Counted from the first letter of the stretch, positions 1 to 10,273 are shown. The stretch is DNA of 64,000 nucleotides from Hyposmocoma kahamanoa (GCF_003589595.1 NW_020653900.1:2395410-2459409), one strand, 5' to 3'. Notes: a model not told the origin generated them from the sequence alone. Numbers and translations are program-made.

Positions 1-1287
1 AATGTTCTAATTAAAATTTTAAACTTCGAATTGCAAAATGGTGGAACAGTGACGCCATTTTGGTGGCTTACAAAAACACGTTGAATTTGGTGAGATTTTT
101 GATACCTGTTTTTAAAAGGCGACACACCTAGATAAGGCGGTATGCAAAATATTTAGCGATATCGCTAAAGGTCAGCTTCAAATTACCTAATAACAAAAGG
201 AAAACTCAATAAAAATAAAGTTGAAGCATTATTATAGTTTTTGTTGTAAAAATAAAAAAAAGTGTATTTGCGTATATCCTATCAGGTCTGTATCAGAAAT
301 AGAATAGGCAGAGTGACCGAATCTCCCGTCCGTCTCCCGATTCTTAGAATTTTCTTTTTTTAAATGTTTTTTATTTGGATTTATTTATGATTAATAAAAT
401 ATCAAACAGATCCAGAGCATAGTCGCTGGCCTAAGGTACATACCGACCCCCTAAACGACCTTTTGATTCCTTCTTACTGATTTATGGTTGACACTTGTAT
501 TCTGTAAGTAAGTATACGTTAAAGATTAAATTGGCTTAAAAAGTCATTCACTAATGATGCAATAAGGAAGTCATACCAAAATAAATATTACGGCTCACAT
601 GTTAAAGGTTCAGTATGTTTAAAAAACATTTTTCTTCCCACTTATCTACACGGAACTAAATGATCGGTTAGGGTTCAGATACCATAGAGCATCGGCTGTA
701 ACCCATAGGATAATACAGAGTATTTACTACGTAAGTAAAGCATTAATAAAATAGTTGATATAAAAAAAAAAGACAAAAAGCACTAGAAATGTTCCATTTC
801 GTAACGGGCCAATATCTTTGCTATTCTTCGGCGATACACACCTGCCTTGCACAAAAGAAACTAATTTGACTCATATTGCGTATTCTATGAACAATCAGTT
901 GCATAAAAGCTGTATAACAGTTGCACAAAGGTAAGCACAAAGACCACCTTGGAGACATCTAAACATTAACTGTGGTCAACATAATAGATACTTAAAGGTG
1001 TACGAGTGACATAAATTATGTTTAGAGCAAATTATTATAGAAAGTTTGTCAATTGCTTTTAAAGACTATTTATAGTTTTTGGAAGAAATTAAATCATGTG
1101 CTATTGTGGTAGTATAAGGAACTTAAAACTTATCATTATATGGGCTTTTTATTAGTTCTGGATGTTTTTCTAACATTCTCAGTCAGTGTTTTCCTTTTTT
1201 TAAAGAGAGGAGAGCTCTATAGCAAAGCTTCCAAACGACTGGACTGATCTTTAAGCGATTTTTGATTATTTAAATTTTTATTTAATT
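1..1287. other. AT-rich stretch, no gene recognised
   Basis: No open frame of convincing length and no repeat that recurs elsewhere in the window. The sequence is AT-rich with short homopolymer runs. Confidence 0.5.
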
Positions 1288-1485
1288 TATATTGAATTAT
1301 TTTTATGTGAAATAACTACACTAGTTTGTTATAATTATTAATACAAAGATCGAACACTCAGAAAAAATTCCTTCGATCCGGCCGGATTCGAACCGACGTC
1401 TACTAGCATACCGTGCCTGACGTTATACCAACTAAGCCAAGGAACGAACCAGCGGACCTCACGAATTTTTCCATGTGCTTGCGTC
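1288..1485 (-). repeat. tRNA-derived SINE, family D (copy 1)
   Basis: Read on the minus strand it has a tRNA-like head with an A-box-like TGGCTTAGTTGG and a B-box-like GGTTCGAATCC, then GGATCGAAGGAATTTTTTC and a tail ending near ACTAGTGTAGTTATTTCACA. Related copies lie at 19812-20005, 21493-21625, 59268-59308, 59388-59645 and 61995-62205. The tRNA-like boxes suggest an RNA polymerase III retroelement. It has no coding capacity. Confidence 0.8.
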
Positions 1486-1552
1486 TTATGCGATTGTTTT
1501 TTTATTTTAATGCTAATTTAATTCTTAGATATGTTTGAACATCTTCAACTTC

Positions 1553-1822
1553 AGTAACAGTAGAGCTTTTTGTGAAAGAGTTCGTCCAGCGAAGTACTGC
1601 CACCTTACCTACTTCTGCAGCCAAGCAGTAGAGGTGCTGGCAAAATTACAGGCATATGGGACTTGTTAACTTATGTCTCAGGGTGATGGGCGTACTGGCA
1701 GTATCCCTCAGATTTTTGCGATTTATGATAGCAGTTGTAGTACCGCCGTCCACAGGGACAGACGTGTCGCTTAAGACCAAGCACACGACTTGTTCGTCCT
1801 GTCACTTGGTATCATATAAAAC
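1553..1822 (+). repeat. Family A retroelement copy (A1), near full length
   Basis: This entry defines family A. A full copy is about 300-330 bp. It starts near AGCAGTAGAGCTCCTTGTG, passes CTATTTCTGCCGCCAAGCAG, GGTGAAATTACAGGCACATG, GACTTGTCAACTTATGTCTC and ATGGACAGGCGTGTCGCTTA, and ends CGTCACTTGGTATTATAAAA in an A-run. About 37 full or partial copies occur here in both orientations. The poly(A) end and frequent 5' truncation point to target-primed reverse transcription. The layout resembles the remembered 3' region of the lepidopteran BMC1/L1Bm LINE, so it is either that LINE's truncated tail or a SINE borrowing the tail. No protein is encoded. Confidence 0.85.
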
Positions 1823-2033
1823 AACGTAGCAAGATCTCCGCGCCCTGCTCGCAAAGAACTGGGAGGTAATCGCACAAGACAACAAAGGCGCCAACTCGTA
1901 TCGGTCAAGATAAACTTCCGGTCGCTGAGCCAGCGGAATAAATTCCCAAATGTAAGTAACTTACTAATTAAATTTATGGGTATATGACTAGTATGACCTT
2001 ACAATTGAGAAATAACCATTCGCTCATTATGAC
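1823..2033 (+). mobile_element. RTE-like LINE C-terminal and 3' remnant
   Basis: The segment beginning GCAAGATCTCCGCGCCCTG translates in pieces to a motif typical of LINE reverse transcriptase C-termini (dLRALxxxNWEviAQD, then fGSLSQR). It is followed by CCAAATGTAAGTAACTTACT and GAGAAATAACCATTCGCTCA. The same unit recurs at 35431-35650 and 36139-36165, and a short tail piece at 16276-16305. The frame is broken. It directly abuts the poly(A) end of family A copy A1. Confidence 0.65.
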
Positions 2034-2111
2034 TCCAGGGAAAGAAGATCAAGAAGTCACTTGAGAAGAACTTTAGGAAAAATTATTTTTTAATTTAGAA
2101 AAGTATTCAAT

Positions 2112-2265
2112 GTGAAATAAAGTCACTGTTGACATAATGTGTGTAACCCTATGTAATCTAAAAGTTTACCTAAAAATCTTTTATAAATCTTATTCAACAT
2201 TTAGTCTCAAGCATTTTATGCCTAAAACTAAAAGCTAATTTTTCAGGATACTGAACTTTATGTAC
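2112..2265 (+). repeat. Unclassified repeat J (copy 1)
   Basis: Shares TGAAATAAAGTC, CATTTAG and the stretch around AAAAGCTAATTTTTCA with 5279-5396. It could be a LINE 3' end. A 26-bp scrap of family A (TTATGGACAGGCATGTCGCT and flanks) lies at 2376-2401. Confidence 0.45.
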
Positions 2266-2401
2266 CTTTTCCTGATTTAGGCAAAACACTCTCAGCGTTT
2301 AACGAATTACATTTCGATATTAACTCAAGACATGTTTTTAGGTGACGTTGATCGTTTTTTCCCTAGTCTTCTCAACTGTTATGGACAGGCATGTCGCTAT
2401 T

Positions 2402-3165
2402 ATAGTTATGAGATAAACTTGCCGTTTTACACGAATTAGGGGAACACTTTCACGCCATTTTCGTCAACTGGTCAATTTTGAAACTCGTCAATTTAATATT
2501 AATTAAATAATTTCCCTAACTCGTCGTTTTCTTTAACTGATCGCTTTCCTCAACTGGTCATTTTATGCCATCCGACATTTGTCATTGTTCGTACAGTACA
2601 ATTATACAATAATCATCAAACTTAAGACTCTTATCGGTGGAGTGTCTTCCAGTCATCTCTCCTGCAAGACAACTCTTTGACTTCCTTATACGACACGACA
2701 CCGGCCTAATTATACAATACAACGTTTTAAATTTATTGTTAAAATTTGTTATTTGTTTTGCTGTATAAAATAGTGTTTATGTACACAAATAATCCTTATC
2801 ATTACTATTAATTAACTCACGTCTCACGGGTCACCTCTTAGGACCTTTCCTTATGGCCTAGACCTCATCTAAACCATATTCCGCCACGGTGCGAAGCTGC
2901 AAATTTTATGAAAAGAATGAGCAATAACAAAAGACAACAATTAGCAACAAATCATCAACTATTCATAGATTTGGGTGCAGTTTAACAGCTGAGCATAGGG
3001 GCGTGAAATAGAAGCAATATTCTTAAAATGGCGTGACGGAGGCGCCATGTGGAACTTTCGGCGTCTTTACAGATTTACAGTATATGGAGAGGTTACAGAT
3101 AAACGTATTAAACTATCATGCGCAAAAAAGTAAGTCCATTGCTACCAATCAATGGTATCTTAAAG
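2402..3165. other. No gene recognised; short CAACTGGTCA-like repetition
   Basis: Around 2440-2570 the motif CAACTGGTCA or CTCGTC followed by a T-rich stretch recurs several times at irregular spacing. Nothing coding is seen. Confidence 0.4.
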
Positions 3166-3172
3166 GATGATT

Positions 3173-3440
3173 TTTTTTTATAACACTAAGTGATGGGACG
3201 ACCAAGTCGTACGCCTGGTGGTAAGCTACACGCCTGTCCATGATAGTTACAGTGCCACTCAAAGCTTTTAATTGCAAAGATCTGAGGGGCACTGCCACTG
3301 TTGACAAGTCTCATGTAATTTGACCAGCACCCTTACACTTCAAAACACAGTAATGCTGACATTATTGCTTGGCGGCAGAAATAGCTAAAGTGGCAGTACT
3401 TCCATGGATAAACTCTTTCGCAAGGAACTCTACTGCTACT
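3173..3440 (-). repeat. Family A copy (A2)
   Basis: Near full length on the minus strand, poly(A) side at the left (TTTTTTTTATAACACTAAG) and head at the right (AAGGAACTCTACTGCTAC), with an internal deletion near the AGTGGCAGTGCC region. Confidence 0.85.
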
Positions 3441-3722
3441 AAACATATAATAAAAAAAATCAAAAGTAAGTCGCCAGGAACCATGGAAAGGGCGATAAAA
3501 AAGTAGGATGACGATGAATGAGGTCACATCGTCACAGGACTGTTTAATACTGATTATACTTTTTTTGTATTTTGTGTAATGTATGTAACCGAACCCTTCC
3601 TTCTTACTTTCGCTAAGGTTAGGGCAATACATTCTCGGCTTGAAAACGCTCAAATTAAGCGTTCAGGAAATAAGTCTGCAGGCAGGGAATTCCACTCCAC
3701 AGCCATTCGCTGTAGTTCTATG
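3441..3722 (-). mobile_element. LINE C-terminal/3' UTR remnant
   Basis: Minus-strand translation around 3590-3720 shows a shape typical of lepidopteran non-LTR C-termini: EFPACRL, then LSVFKPRM, as in the usual WNSLP...YNLgvFKsRvnr block. It is frame-broken and 5' truncated. A2 lies against its 3' side. Confidence 0.55.
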
Positions 3723-3972
3723 TAATAAGAACGAAAACGACACACGTAAACGTGAAAGGTAACACGTAATGTGATTATTATGTTATTTTTATATAGAATA
3801 TCTATACATAATATAGATATATATATGTATATCTGTTATTATATACGAGTATAATATCTTTATTTATTTCCACAATAAAAAACAAAGTAATGTTACTGTA
3901 GAGATATATATTATTACAAATGCTTAGAGTAATGTATTGTAGGAGACTGGAGCCCAAATTAAGCAGAGCTTG

Positions 3973-4458
3973 TAATATGGGGGTTTATAGCATCTGAACC
4001 CGGTGTCGGTTTAAAGTTGCAACGGAACCCGAATGAGCCCAAATGCGAGTATCGTGTGATCCCGGGACTGATTGCATGTCAAAAATAATTAAATTTTAGT
4101 CCGGGTTCAGTTGAACCTCTGAGATGGCATTAAATTTGTATCGTCTGAACCCGAATTTATTTTCGATAGATGTTGGTACATTTTTTTGCTACAAGGCAGT
4201 GAGCATAAATACTAGAGTTGAAAGGTCCTTTAAAGAACAAAAAAAATCTGGCACCATTTTGCAAATTTAAAGATTAGCTTTGGAATTAATTAATATTTCA
4301 ACGAAAAACATAACCCGGGACTGGATGCGACTCAAATTTAATTATTTTTGACAAGCATACCAGTCCCGGTATCACACGATACTCGCATTAGGGCTCGTTC
4401 GGGTTCCGTTGCCACTTTAAACCGACTCCGGTTTCAGATGCTACAAACCCTAATATGG
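3973..4458. mobile_element. Palindromic MITE with 8-bp TSD (hAT-like or unassigned)
   Basis: An element of 470 bp (3981-4450) has terminal inverted repeats of about 130 bp starting GGGTTTATAGCATCTGAACC; the right arm occupies about 4313-4450. It is flanked by the perfect direct repeat TAATATGG at 3973-3980 and 4451-4458. No coding capacity. An 8-bp TSD fits hAT, P or Merlin-type transposases. The long arms make it a foldback MITE. The superfamily is not assigned. Confidence 0.85.
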
Positions 4459-4950
4459 GCACCCTAGGATGTCATGTTAGTGGTATTGACTGTAAGCGTA
4501 TTAAGCTATGAGATTTAAGAGTATTATCTTATTAATATATTATGATATGATAATAAATAAATTTGTATTTAATACTTTTAAATTCAATGAAACATGAAAT
4601 CAAGTGATAGCTGCATCTCGTCAATAAGACAAAAAGAGAGCAACATTTATCTTGAAATTCCAAATGTACTATTCACTAAACACGAGACACAACGGTGATC
4701 CTGCGCAAGGGCATCACAATATTCAGATTTGTTTTTAACGACCATTGGGTCCTTTTAGTGTAACAATTAGACAATATGAACACTTGTGGCGGCGCTTTTG
4801 AAAATGTAATGGTCATTTTTACGCCTATTTTTAAATGTCGTTTTATTAATATCTTCTACTAATACTGTATTTAAATGAAGAGTCCAGGGTAAGAATACTC
4901 GAAATCATTTGAGGAGAATTTTTCAATTTGGAAAATTTTTAATTGTTAAA

Positions 4951-5230
4951 ATCAGTAAAGCTCCTTGTGAAAGAGTTTGTCCAAAGAAGTACTGCCACCT
5001 TGCCTATTTCTGCCGCCAAGCAGTAATGTGAGCATTACAGTATTCCGGTTTTGAAGGGTAAGGGTGCTGGTGAAATGGCAGGCACATGGCACTTGTCAAC
5101 TTATGTATCAAGGTGACGGGCACAGCGGCCGTGCCCCCTAGATCCTTGTGATTTTAAGCTCTGAGTGGCACTACAACTTTTATGAACAGGCGTGTAGCTT
5201 ACCATCAAGTCATTGATATTATAAAAAAAT
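4951..5230 (+). repeat. Family A copy (A3), near full length
   Basis: Runs from CAGTAAAGCTCCTTGTGAA to GATATTATAAAAAAATAAAA. It ends in an A-rich tail that drifts into AAATAAA repeats. Confidence 0.85.
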
Positions 5231-5278
5231 AAAATAAATAAAAATAAAAATAGTGAAAAAGACACGCACAAATTCCAC

Positions 5279-5396
5279 CTGAAATAAAGTCTAACTTTAA
5301 CTAACAAACATTTAATCTTGTCAACTTTTCTACCATTTAGCGTCAGACATTTTTTACGCTTAAAAGTAAAAGCTAACTTTTCATGATAATGAACTG
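5279..5396 (+). repeat. Unclassified repeat J (copy 2)
   Basis: Counterpart of 2112-2265, sharing TGAAATAAAGTC and AAAAGCTAACTTTTCATGA. It sits between A3 and a family A tail, the same order as at 1.5-2.4 kb. Confidence 0.45.
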
Positions 5397-5480
5397 AGTG
5401 ACACCGCAATTGCTATGGACAGGCGTGTCGCTTACCACCAATCGCGTCTTGTTTGTCCTATCACTTGATTTCATAAAAAA
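5393..5480 (+). repeat. Family A 3' fragment (A4)
   Basis: Only the last 88 bp of the family are present, from CTGAGTGACACCGCAATTGC to the TTTCATAAAAAAC tail. Confidence 0.8.
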
Positions 5481-5518
5481 CAAAAATATTATGATAGACA
5501 AATACATAACATTTAACT

Positions 5519-5725
5519 GCCTCCGTGGCCGAATGGTGACGCAAGTCTGTTTGTTACGCAAAGTTCCCGATGTTCAATTCCCCGGTCGGGAGAAATATTT
5601 GTATGGCCTACATTTATTTCTCCCGCGAGTTTGGGTGTAATGTGTGTATCCATGGTACCCGCGACACAGAGTTTCCCTAGTGCAGGGCTATGAGTGTGTG
5701 CGTCATTATTTTATTATTATTTATT
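5519..5725 (+). repeat. tRNA-derived SINE, family B (copy 1)
   Basis: Family B begins GCCTCCGTGGCCGAAC (A-box region) and carries a GGTTCGATTCCCGGGC-type B box in the better copies. The body runs through AAATATTTGTATGGCCTACA and GAGTTTGGGTGTAATTTG to CTATGAGTGTGTGCGTTATT, then a TTA/ATT-rich tail. This copy has a degraded B box (GTTCAATTCCCCGGTCGGG). Other copies: 6331-6497, 14709-14932, 32551-32704, 36787-36995, 53319-53524, 54338-55045 (split) and 58621-58825. Confidence 0.85.
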
Positions 5726-6320
5726 TAGGTACACTTGTACCCATTTCCTAAATGTATTCTTTATTTGATCTTTGATTGAGGGCAAATACGAGGTGGTTTT
5801 ATTTGTAACCAGGCATAAGTGAACCAAAACCACGGTTTAGTTGTCTAACTGTATATGGTCCAGGTGTATTTCTCGGCTACTTAGCTCAGCAAAGGCGCAC
5901 TCAAACAGAAGCCGGCCTTTGACAAATTCGTCGGCGCGTCTCACTTGTTTGCTCATTGGCGCCCGCGCACTCAAAAATACCCTTTGTAGCCTGCGAAGTC
6001 CCAAACTCATAGGCAACTTGGGTGATGTTTGGGGGACTTTATAAATTGATATAATAATAATCGGTGGCTTCACTTTTTGTTTGTGTAATGTCGTTTGACA
6101 AAGACCTTTGCTTACTTTACCTAAAGGTCGGAATTTTATTTGAAATAGAGCCTCAGAAGCTCCACACGATGCCGACTCTACTATTAACATTATATTTTTT
6201 TTTAAGTTCTTGTGGCACTCTCGCTACGGTCATTTACATATTTCGAACTTTAGGAGATCGTTTTGATTGCAACATCTTGTTGGAATGATTAATAGTAATA
6301 ATCCAAACATTCATAGTCAC
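5726..6320. other. Unique stretch with modest overlapping frames, no gene recognised
   Basis: Open frames of 117 codons (minus, 5837-6190) and 74 codons (plus, 6064-6288) overlap here. Neither shows a recognisable domain or a good start context, so they are treated as chance frames. Base composition rises in GC around 5870-6010. Confidence 0.4.
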
Positions 6321-6330
6321 TAGAGAAACC

Positions 6331-6497
6331 CCTCAGGTGCCATGGATACACACATAGACGGATGTCTACTGCGAATTACACCCAAACTTACGAGAGAAAT
6401 AAATGTAAGCCATGCAGACATTTCTCCCGGCCCGGGAATCAAACCCGGGACCACTGTATGGCAGAATAGCATAGTAACTGTTCGGCCACGAAGGCAG
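6331..6497 (-). repeat. SINE family B (copy 2)
   Basis: Minus-strand copy; the head at the right is CTGCCTTCGTGGCCGAACAG and the body ends near the CCATGGCACC box. The 3' tail is missing. Confidence 0.85.
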
Positions 6498-6626
6498 CCC
6501 GATAAATATCTTTCTACATAAGTTTTGTTTATAGTACCCCACCCTATTAACCTCTTGGTTACGCGGGAAGGGCACCATAAAATGTGCAAACAAGCCCGCA
6601 CAGGGATCATCTTAGTCAGATAGTAA

Positions 6627-6862
6627 TGTAGACTAGGCTGTACTCTTTGAGTAAGATTGCTGGCTGAACATAGGTAGTGTTTATAGTTTGTATTTGGAAC
6701 GCTAAGAAAATAAGGAAGGATCTTGACATATAATATTAAAAAGATTGTTTCGTAACCCTAAACATGTAAATTGGTAAAATAAACCAAAGTTTAAAATGAT
6801 CCCGGTTTTATATTATTAAAAGTACCTCTCGCAATGCGTCTGAGCTACAGCCCTCGATTATA
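6627..6862 (+). repeat. 5' LTR
   Basis: Starts TGTAGACTAGGCTGTACTC and ends AGCCCTCGATTATA. It carries AATAAACCAAAG, a possible polyadenylation signal. Identical to the 3' LTR by eye. Confidence 0.9.
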
Positions 6863-7190
6863 AATGGTGGAGGCGCGGACTCTATTATAATTGGTGGAAT
6901 TCGCCGGTTTACAATAATGGAAGTACGAGTCACGATGTGAAAATTTTTTATATTTTTATTTTGAAAAACCTGGCAATGGAAGAAGAAATATAATGTAATT
7001 CAAGCCTGCAAATGTTAGACGCAAGCTTACGATTGATGAAAGGATCCGATGAAGAAAAGTCCATAGTGAAATATTTTTATATGTTGTTACGACACAACCA
7101 CAAGGAAAGCGCAACAAAAGGTCGTAATATATATTTTTATATTTAATATTGATTTATAATTGGTGCCAGTAAAAAGTGCGAGGAGGAAAT

Positions 7191-8669
7191 ATGTATGCTA
7201 TACCGGCACAAAGATTTAATGGGTTCAACGACGTAGATGAGTTTTTGAACCAATTTGAGACCATTAGTATATTAAATAATTGGTCTGATGTGCAGAAGAA
7301 ATACGTGTTTGCATTGTATTTGGAGGGGCCAGCTCTGCAATGGTACAAAACGTATTCTTCTTCATACGTGTCGTATGATGTGATTGCACAGAGGTTGAGA
7401 GAGGAATTTCCCTCACAAATTGATTACGCCCGAGAATTTTATTATAGGCGACAGGGGCATAGTGAATCGCTTATAAGTTATTTTTATAGTTTAGATGAGT
7501 TAGCGAGGAAAGCGAATATTCAAGATGTTCAGTTTATTAAGCATTTTTTGAAGTCTTTGATACCCAATTTTAAATGGATGCTGGCAAGTAATTTGTATCT
7601 ATCTAAAGAGGAGTTGAGAAGAACAATTATACAAGTAGATGACGTATTTAATCACAGTTATAGTGTGAGTCGAGAAGATATTGTATTGCCAGTAAATTGT
7701 CAAATAGAGCATTCTCACTGTTGGCAAACACAGGATGTCTCTGCACCGATAATTAGACCCGAGTCTAAGCAGTCGGAAGATTTAGTGCCACAGGCACCAG
7801 TTGTGCAGCAGGATACGCCAAGTCAAGGGTATTCACGAGCACATAGTAGTGGATCTTCGCCGGGATCTCCTCAACGTGGTTGTCAGAAAAGCGCAGCTGA
7901 ACATGTAGAAAATTTGTCTACAATCGATAGTTTTAGCGTAGATAAGGCATCTTTTGTATCTGTTTTTATTAATGATGTATGTTGCGAGGCGTTGGTGGAT
8001 AGTAATGCTTCAGTTTCAGTAATTTCTCGGTATTTTGCGGAAAGGATGCAATTGCGTATCGATGATAGTCCAGGTTTTCCATTACGTACAGTGGGTGCAA
8101 CGCCAATAAATGTGCAGTCGTCCACCAAGGTGTCGTTGATGATTAATGGGAAGGATTATCCTTCGAAGTTGCTGGTTGTAGACGATTTTAAAGAATATTT
8201 AATTCTGGGACGAGATATTTTGAAGAGATGTAATCTCGAGTTGTCAAAAGTGGAAATTGACAATAAAATTTCGTCTAAGTCCGTGACAGATATTGGACCA
8301 AAGAAAGAAAAGTCTCCTTTGAAACCGATATCAAAAAGTTTAGATAGCTTCTCGGTTTTGCCAGAAATGACGAGTAGTGTTGACGTGAGTGATAAGACGT
8401 GTCAATTGCGTCAACAATGTGATTTAAATAAAAATAATTATGCTTTGCCGAAAGTAAATGCAAAATATAATTCGGAAAGCAGCATTTTTAAACCTATCGT
8501 AAATAATGTGGAGAATTTACAAAGTGAATTTATAAAGCGGGCAACTTCGATCGATCCACATAAAGAATGTATAGATAGTTTACAATCCAAACAGAAGCGA
8601 ATATTTGATAAAAAAGACAGGATTGCTTTGATATATAAAAAGAGGTATGTTACGCGAAGCTTAGGGTAG
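7191..8669 (+). CDS. Retrotransposon gag-protease polyprotein
   Basis: The 492-residue frame starts at ATG 7191; the upstream frame opens only with a GTG at 7176 after a stop, so 7191 is preferred. Residues 1-160 look like a retrotransposon capsid domain: FNDVDEFLNQFE, LEGPALQWY, then LREEFPSQIDYAREFYYRRQ and LKSLIPNF. A Ser/Pro/Gln-rich linker follows (about 180-240) with no CCHC zinc knuckle. Residues about 250-345 form a retropepsin-like fold: ALVDSNASVSVIS around Asp270, and LILGRDIL near residue 340. The usual active-site triplet D-S/T-G reads D-S-N, so catalytic competence is doubtful. The Lys-rich tail (350-492) matches nothing recognised. There is no reverse transcriptase. Predicted role: assembly of particles, mobilised by a partner element. 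Confidence 0.85.
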   Translation: MYAIPAQRFNGFNDVDEFLNQFETISILNNWSDVQKKYVFALYLEGPALQWYKTYSSSYVSYDVIAQRLREEFPSQIDYAREFYYRRQGHSESLISYFYSLDELARKANIQDVQFIKHFLKSLIPNFKWMLASNLYLSKEELRRTIIQVDDVFNHSYSVSREDIVLPVNCQIEHSHCWQTQDVSAPIIRPESKQSEDLVPQAPVVQQDTPSQGYSRAHSSGSSPGSPQRGCQKSAAEHVENLSTIDSFSVDKASFVSVFINDVCCEALVDSNASVSVISRYFAERMQLRIDDSPGFPLRTVGATPINVQSSTKVSLMINGKDYPSKLLVVDDFKEYLILGRDILKRCNLELSKVEIDNKISSKSVTDIGPKKEKSPLKPISKSLDSFSVLPEMTSSVDVSDKTCQLRQQCDLNKNNYALPKVNAKYNSESSIFKPIVNNVENLQSEFIKRATSIDPHKECIDSLQSKQKRIFDKKDRIALIYKKRYVTRSLG

Positions 8670-9646
8670 TGAATTGGTTGAGTAGGATTAATTGTATTAT
8701 GTGCAGATTAAGTATGAATAGGAATAAATTAGGGTAGACAGAATCTACTGCATGCGAGTAAAATGAAAAAGTTCTATATGAGGGAATTTAATGTGTTTGT
8801 TTCTACTAGGTTAATTAATTTTTATATTTATTTTTCATGTGGAATGATATCGACGTTATGAGAAATATTTGGAGAAAAATTAATATTTTCCTGTACATGC
8901 AGACTTGGAAGGAAAGGAGGAGAAGATACACCATCATATAGATAAAATTTACTTTTGTTTTCCTTTTTCAATTTGATANNNNNNNNNNCATCCTCCAGTT
9001 GATCAAGGACTGTCTGCATTCTGGGAAAATATATTTATTTAATTATTAGAAATTCTTCATGTGGTATACCCTCATACCATATGTGTCTTGGAATATGTAG
9101 TTAGAATATGTTGTTGACGTTATACGTGGGTTGGTTTTTGTTTGTTTAAAGATTGTAAGTGAAGCTGTTGGAACGTGATAGCTGCAAAATGAGGACTAAG
9201 GCAGCTGGGAGATCAATAGTGATGTAACCCAGTGATCGTCCGATGGGTGTTCAAGCCTGTGTCGTCGTTGTAGCAGCATCCACGTTGGAGATAGCTTAGG
9301 CTGAGATAGTTAGGAACTTGTAGTGATGTTTAGAATTTTTATTAGGGTCGTTCAGCCAGTTTAGGGTCGATAAAATAAAGTGTTAGGGTTTAGTCAGGTT
9401 CCCTAATTAGCTAGGATAGCTAACGAGTAATTATATTTTGATTTGTTTGTTTAGGATGTGATCATGGTCTGTCCTTTTAGATAGGTTTTTGGCAGACCAA
9501 AGCCATAGCCTCCTCGGTGGTTTACTTGTTGGTAAGTTAGTGACTTCCGAGCAGTGTGTGGCTAGCCTGTAGTAAAGGCTGATCGCAGATGTAAGTTGCC
9601 TATCATAGGTAGACCATCAGCTAGGGATATTCGCCCCTTCAGCTGT
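8670..9646 (+). other. Non-coding interior of the LTR element, with gap
   Basis: No frame resembling reverse transcriptase or integrase. The 10-N gap at 8979-8988 is flanked by a degenerate inverted repeat (ATGCAGAC near 8897 and GTCTGCAT near 9012, GGAGGA and TCCTCC closer in). Confidence 0.6.
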
Positions 9647-9658
9647 GAGGAAGAGGGA

Positions 9659-9894
9659 TGTAGACTAGGCTGTACTCTTTGAGTAAGATTGCTGGCTGAA
9701 CATAGGTAGTGTTTATAGTTTGTATTTGGAACGCTAAGAAAATAAGGAAGGATCTTGACATATAATATTAAAAAGATTGTTTCGTAACCCTAAACATGTA
9801 AATTGGTAAAATAAACCAAAGTTTAAAATGATCCCGGTTTTATATTATTAAAAGTACCTCTCGCAATGCGTCTGAGCTACAGCCCTCGATTATA
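9659..9894 (+). repeat. 3' LTR
   Basis: 236 bp, identical to the 5' LTR by direct reading, followed by GTAACCCCC, which contains the TSD. Confidence 0.9.
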
Positions 9895-9898
9895 GTAA

Positions 9899-10109
9899 CC
9901 CCCAAATCAGCCAGCTTGCATGAACTTCATCTAGTTCTTAAAAGGCTTGCTAGCCTTAGGTAAACCGGCCCGGGTGCACCTACAGCACCCTCCCTATTTC
10001 CCAGATATGTACCGGAGCTGTAGGCACGCTCACTCCCCGTTCGCATTGCGCAACTCACGGTTGCCACCGCTGTTGCCACGAAGGTAGTTAAAATTAGCCA
10101 ATATATTAA
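9899..10109. other. GC-richer unique stretch
   Basis: Contains CCGGCCCGGGTGCACC and a run of GC-rich sequence to about 10090. No coding frame or repeat recognised. Confidence 0.35.
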
Positions 10110-10273
10110 TAGTAGAGTTCCTTGTGAAAGAGTTGGTCGAGGGAAGTACCTACTGCTACCAAGCAGTAGGTAATGTGAACATTACAGTGTTCGGGTTTTT
10201 TAGGGTATGGGTGCTGTTGAAGTTACAGGCGTATGGACTTGTCAACAATTTGTCTCACGGTGACGGGTGCATC
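10110..10273 (+). repeat. Family A 5' fragment (A5)
   Basis: Begins TAGTAGAGTTCCTTGTGAAA and stops after the GGTGACGGGTGCA region. The poly(A) half is absent. Confidence 0.8.

Larger units (their letters stand above)
6622..9898 (+). mobile_element. Non-autonomous LTR retrotransposon (gag-protease only)
   Basis: Two LTRs of 236 bp (6627-6862 and 9659-9894) read base-for-base identical. They are flanked by the direct repeat AGTAA or GTAA (6622-6626 and 9894-9898). A polypurine tract, GAGGAAGAGGGA, abuts the 3' LTR at 9647-9658. The 5' LTR is followed by TGGTGGAGGCGCGG, a possible primer-binding region not matched to a tRNA. The interior holds one long frame, gag plus protease (7191-8669), then about 1 kb without reverse transcriptase, RNase H or integrase. 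A 10-N assembly gap at 8979-8988 could conceal sequence. Identical LTRs imply recent insertion. The gag/protease arrangement fits Ty3/gypsy- or Pao-like elements; the clade is not certain. Confidence 0.9.

Noticed and set aside
5837..6190. 117-codon minus-strand frame, with an overlapping plus-strand frame, as a gene
   Set aside because: No recognisable domain, no plausible start context, and frames on both strands overlap in a slightly GC-richer block; most likely chance.
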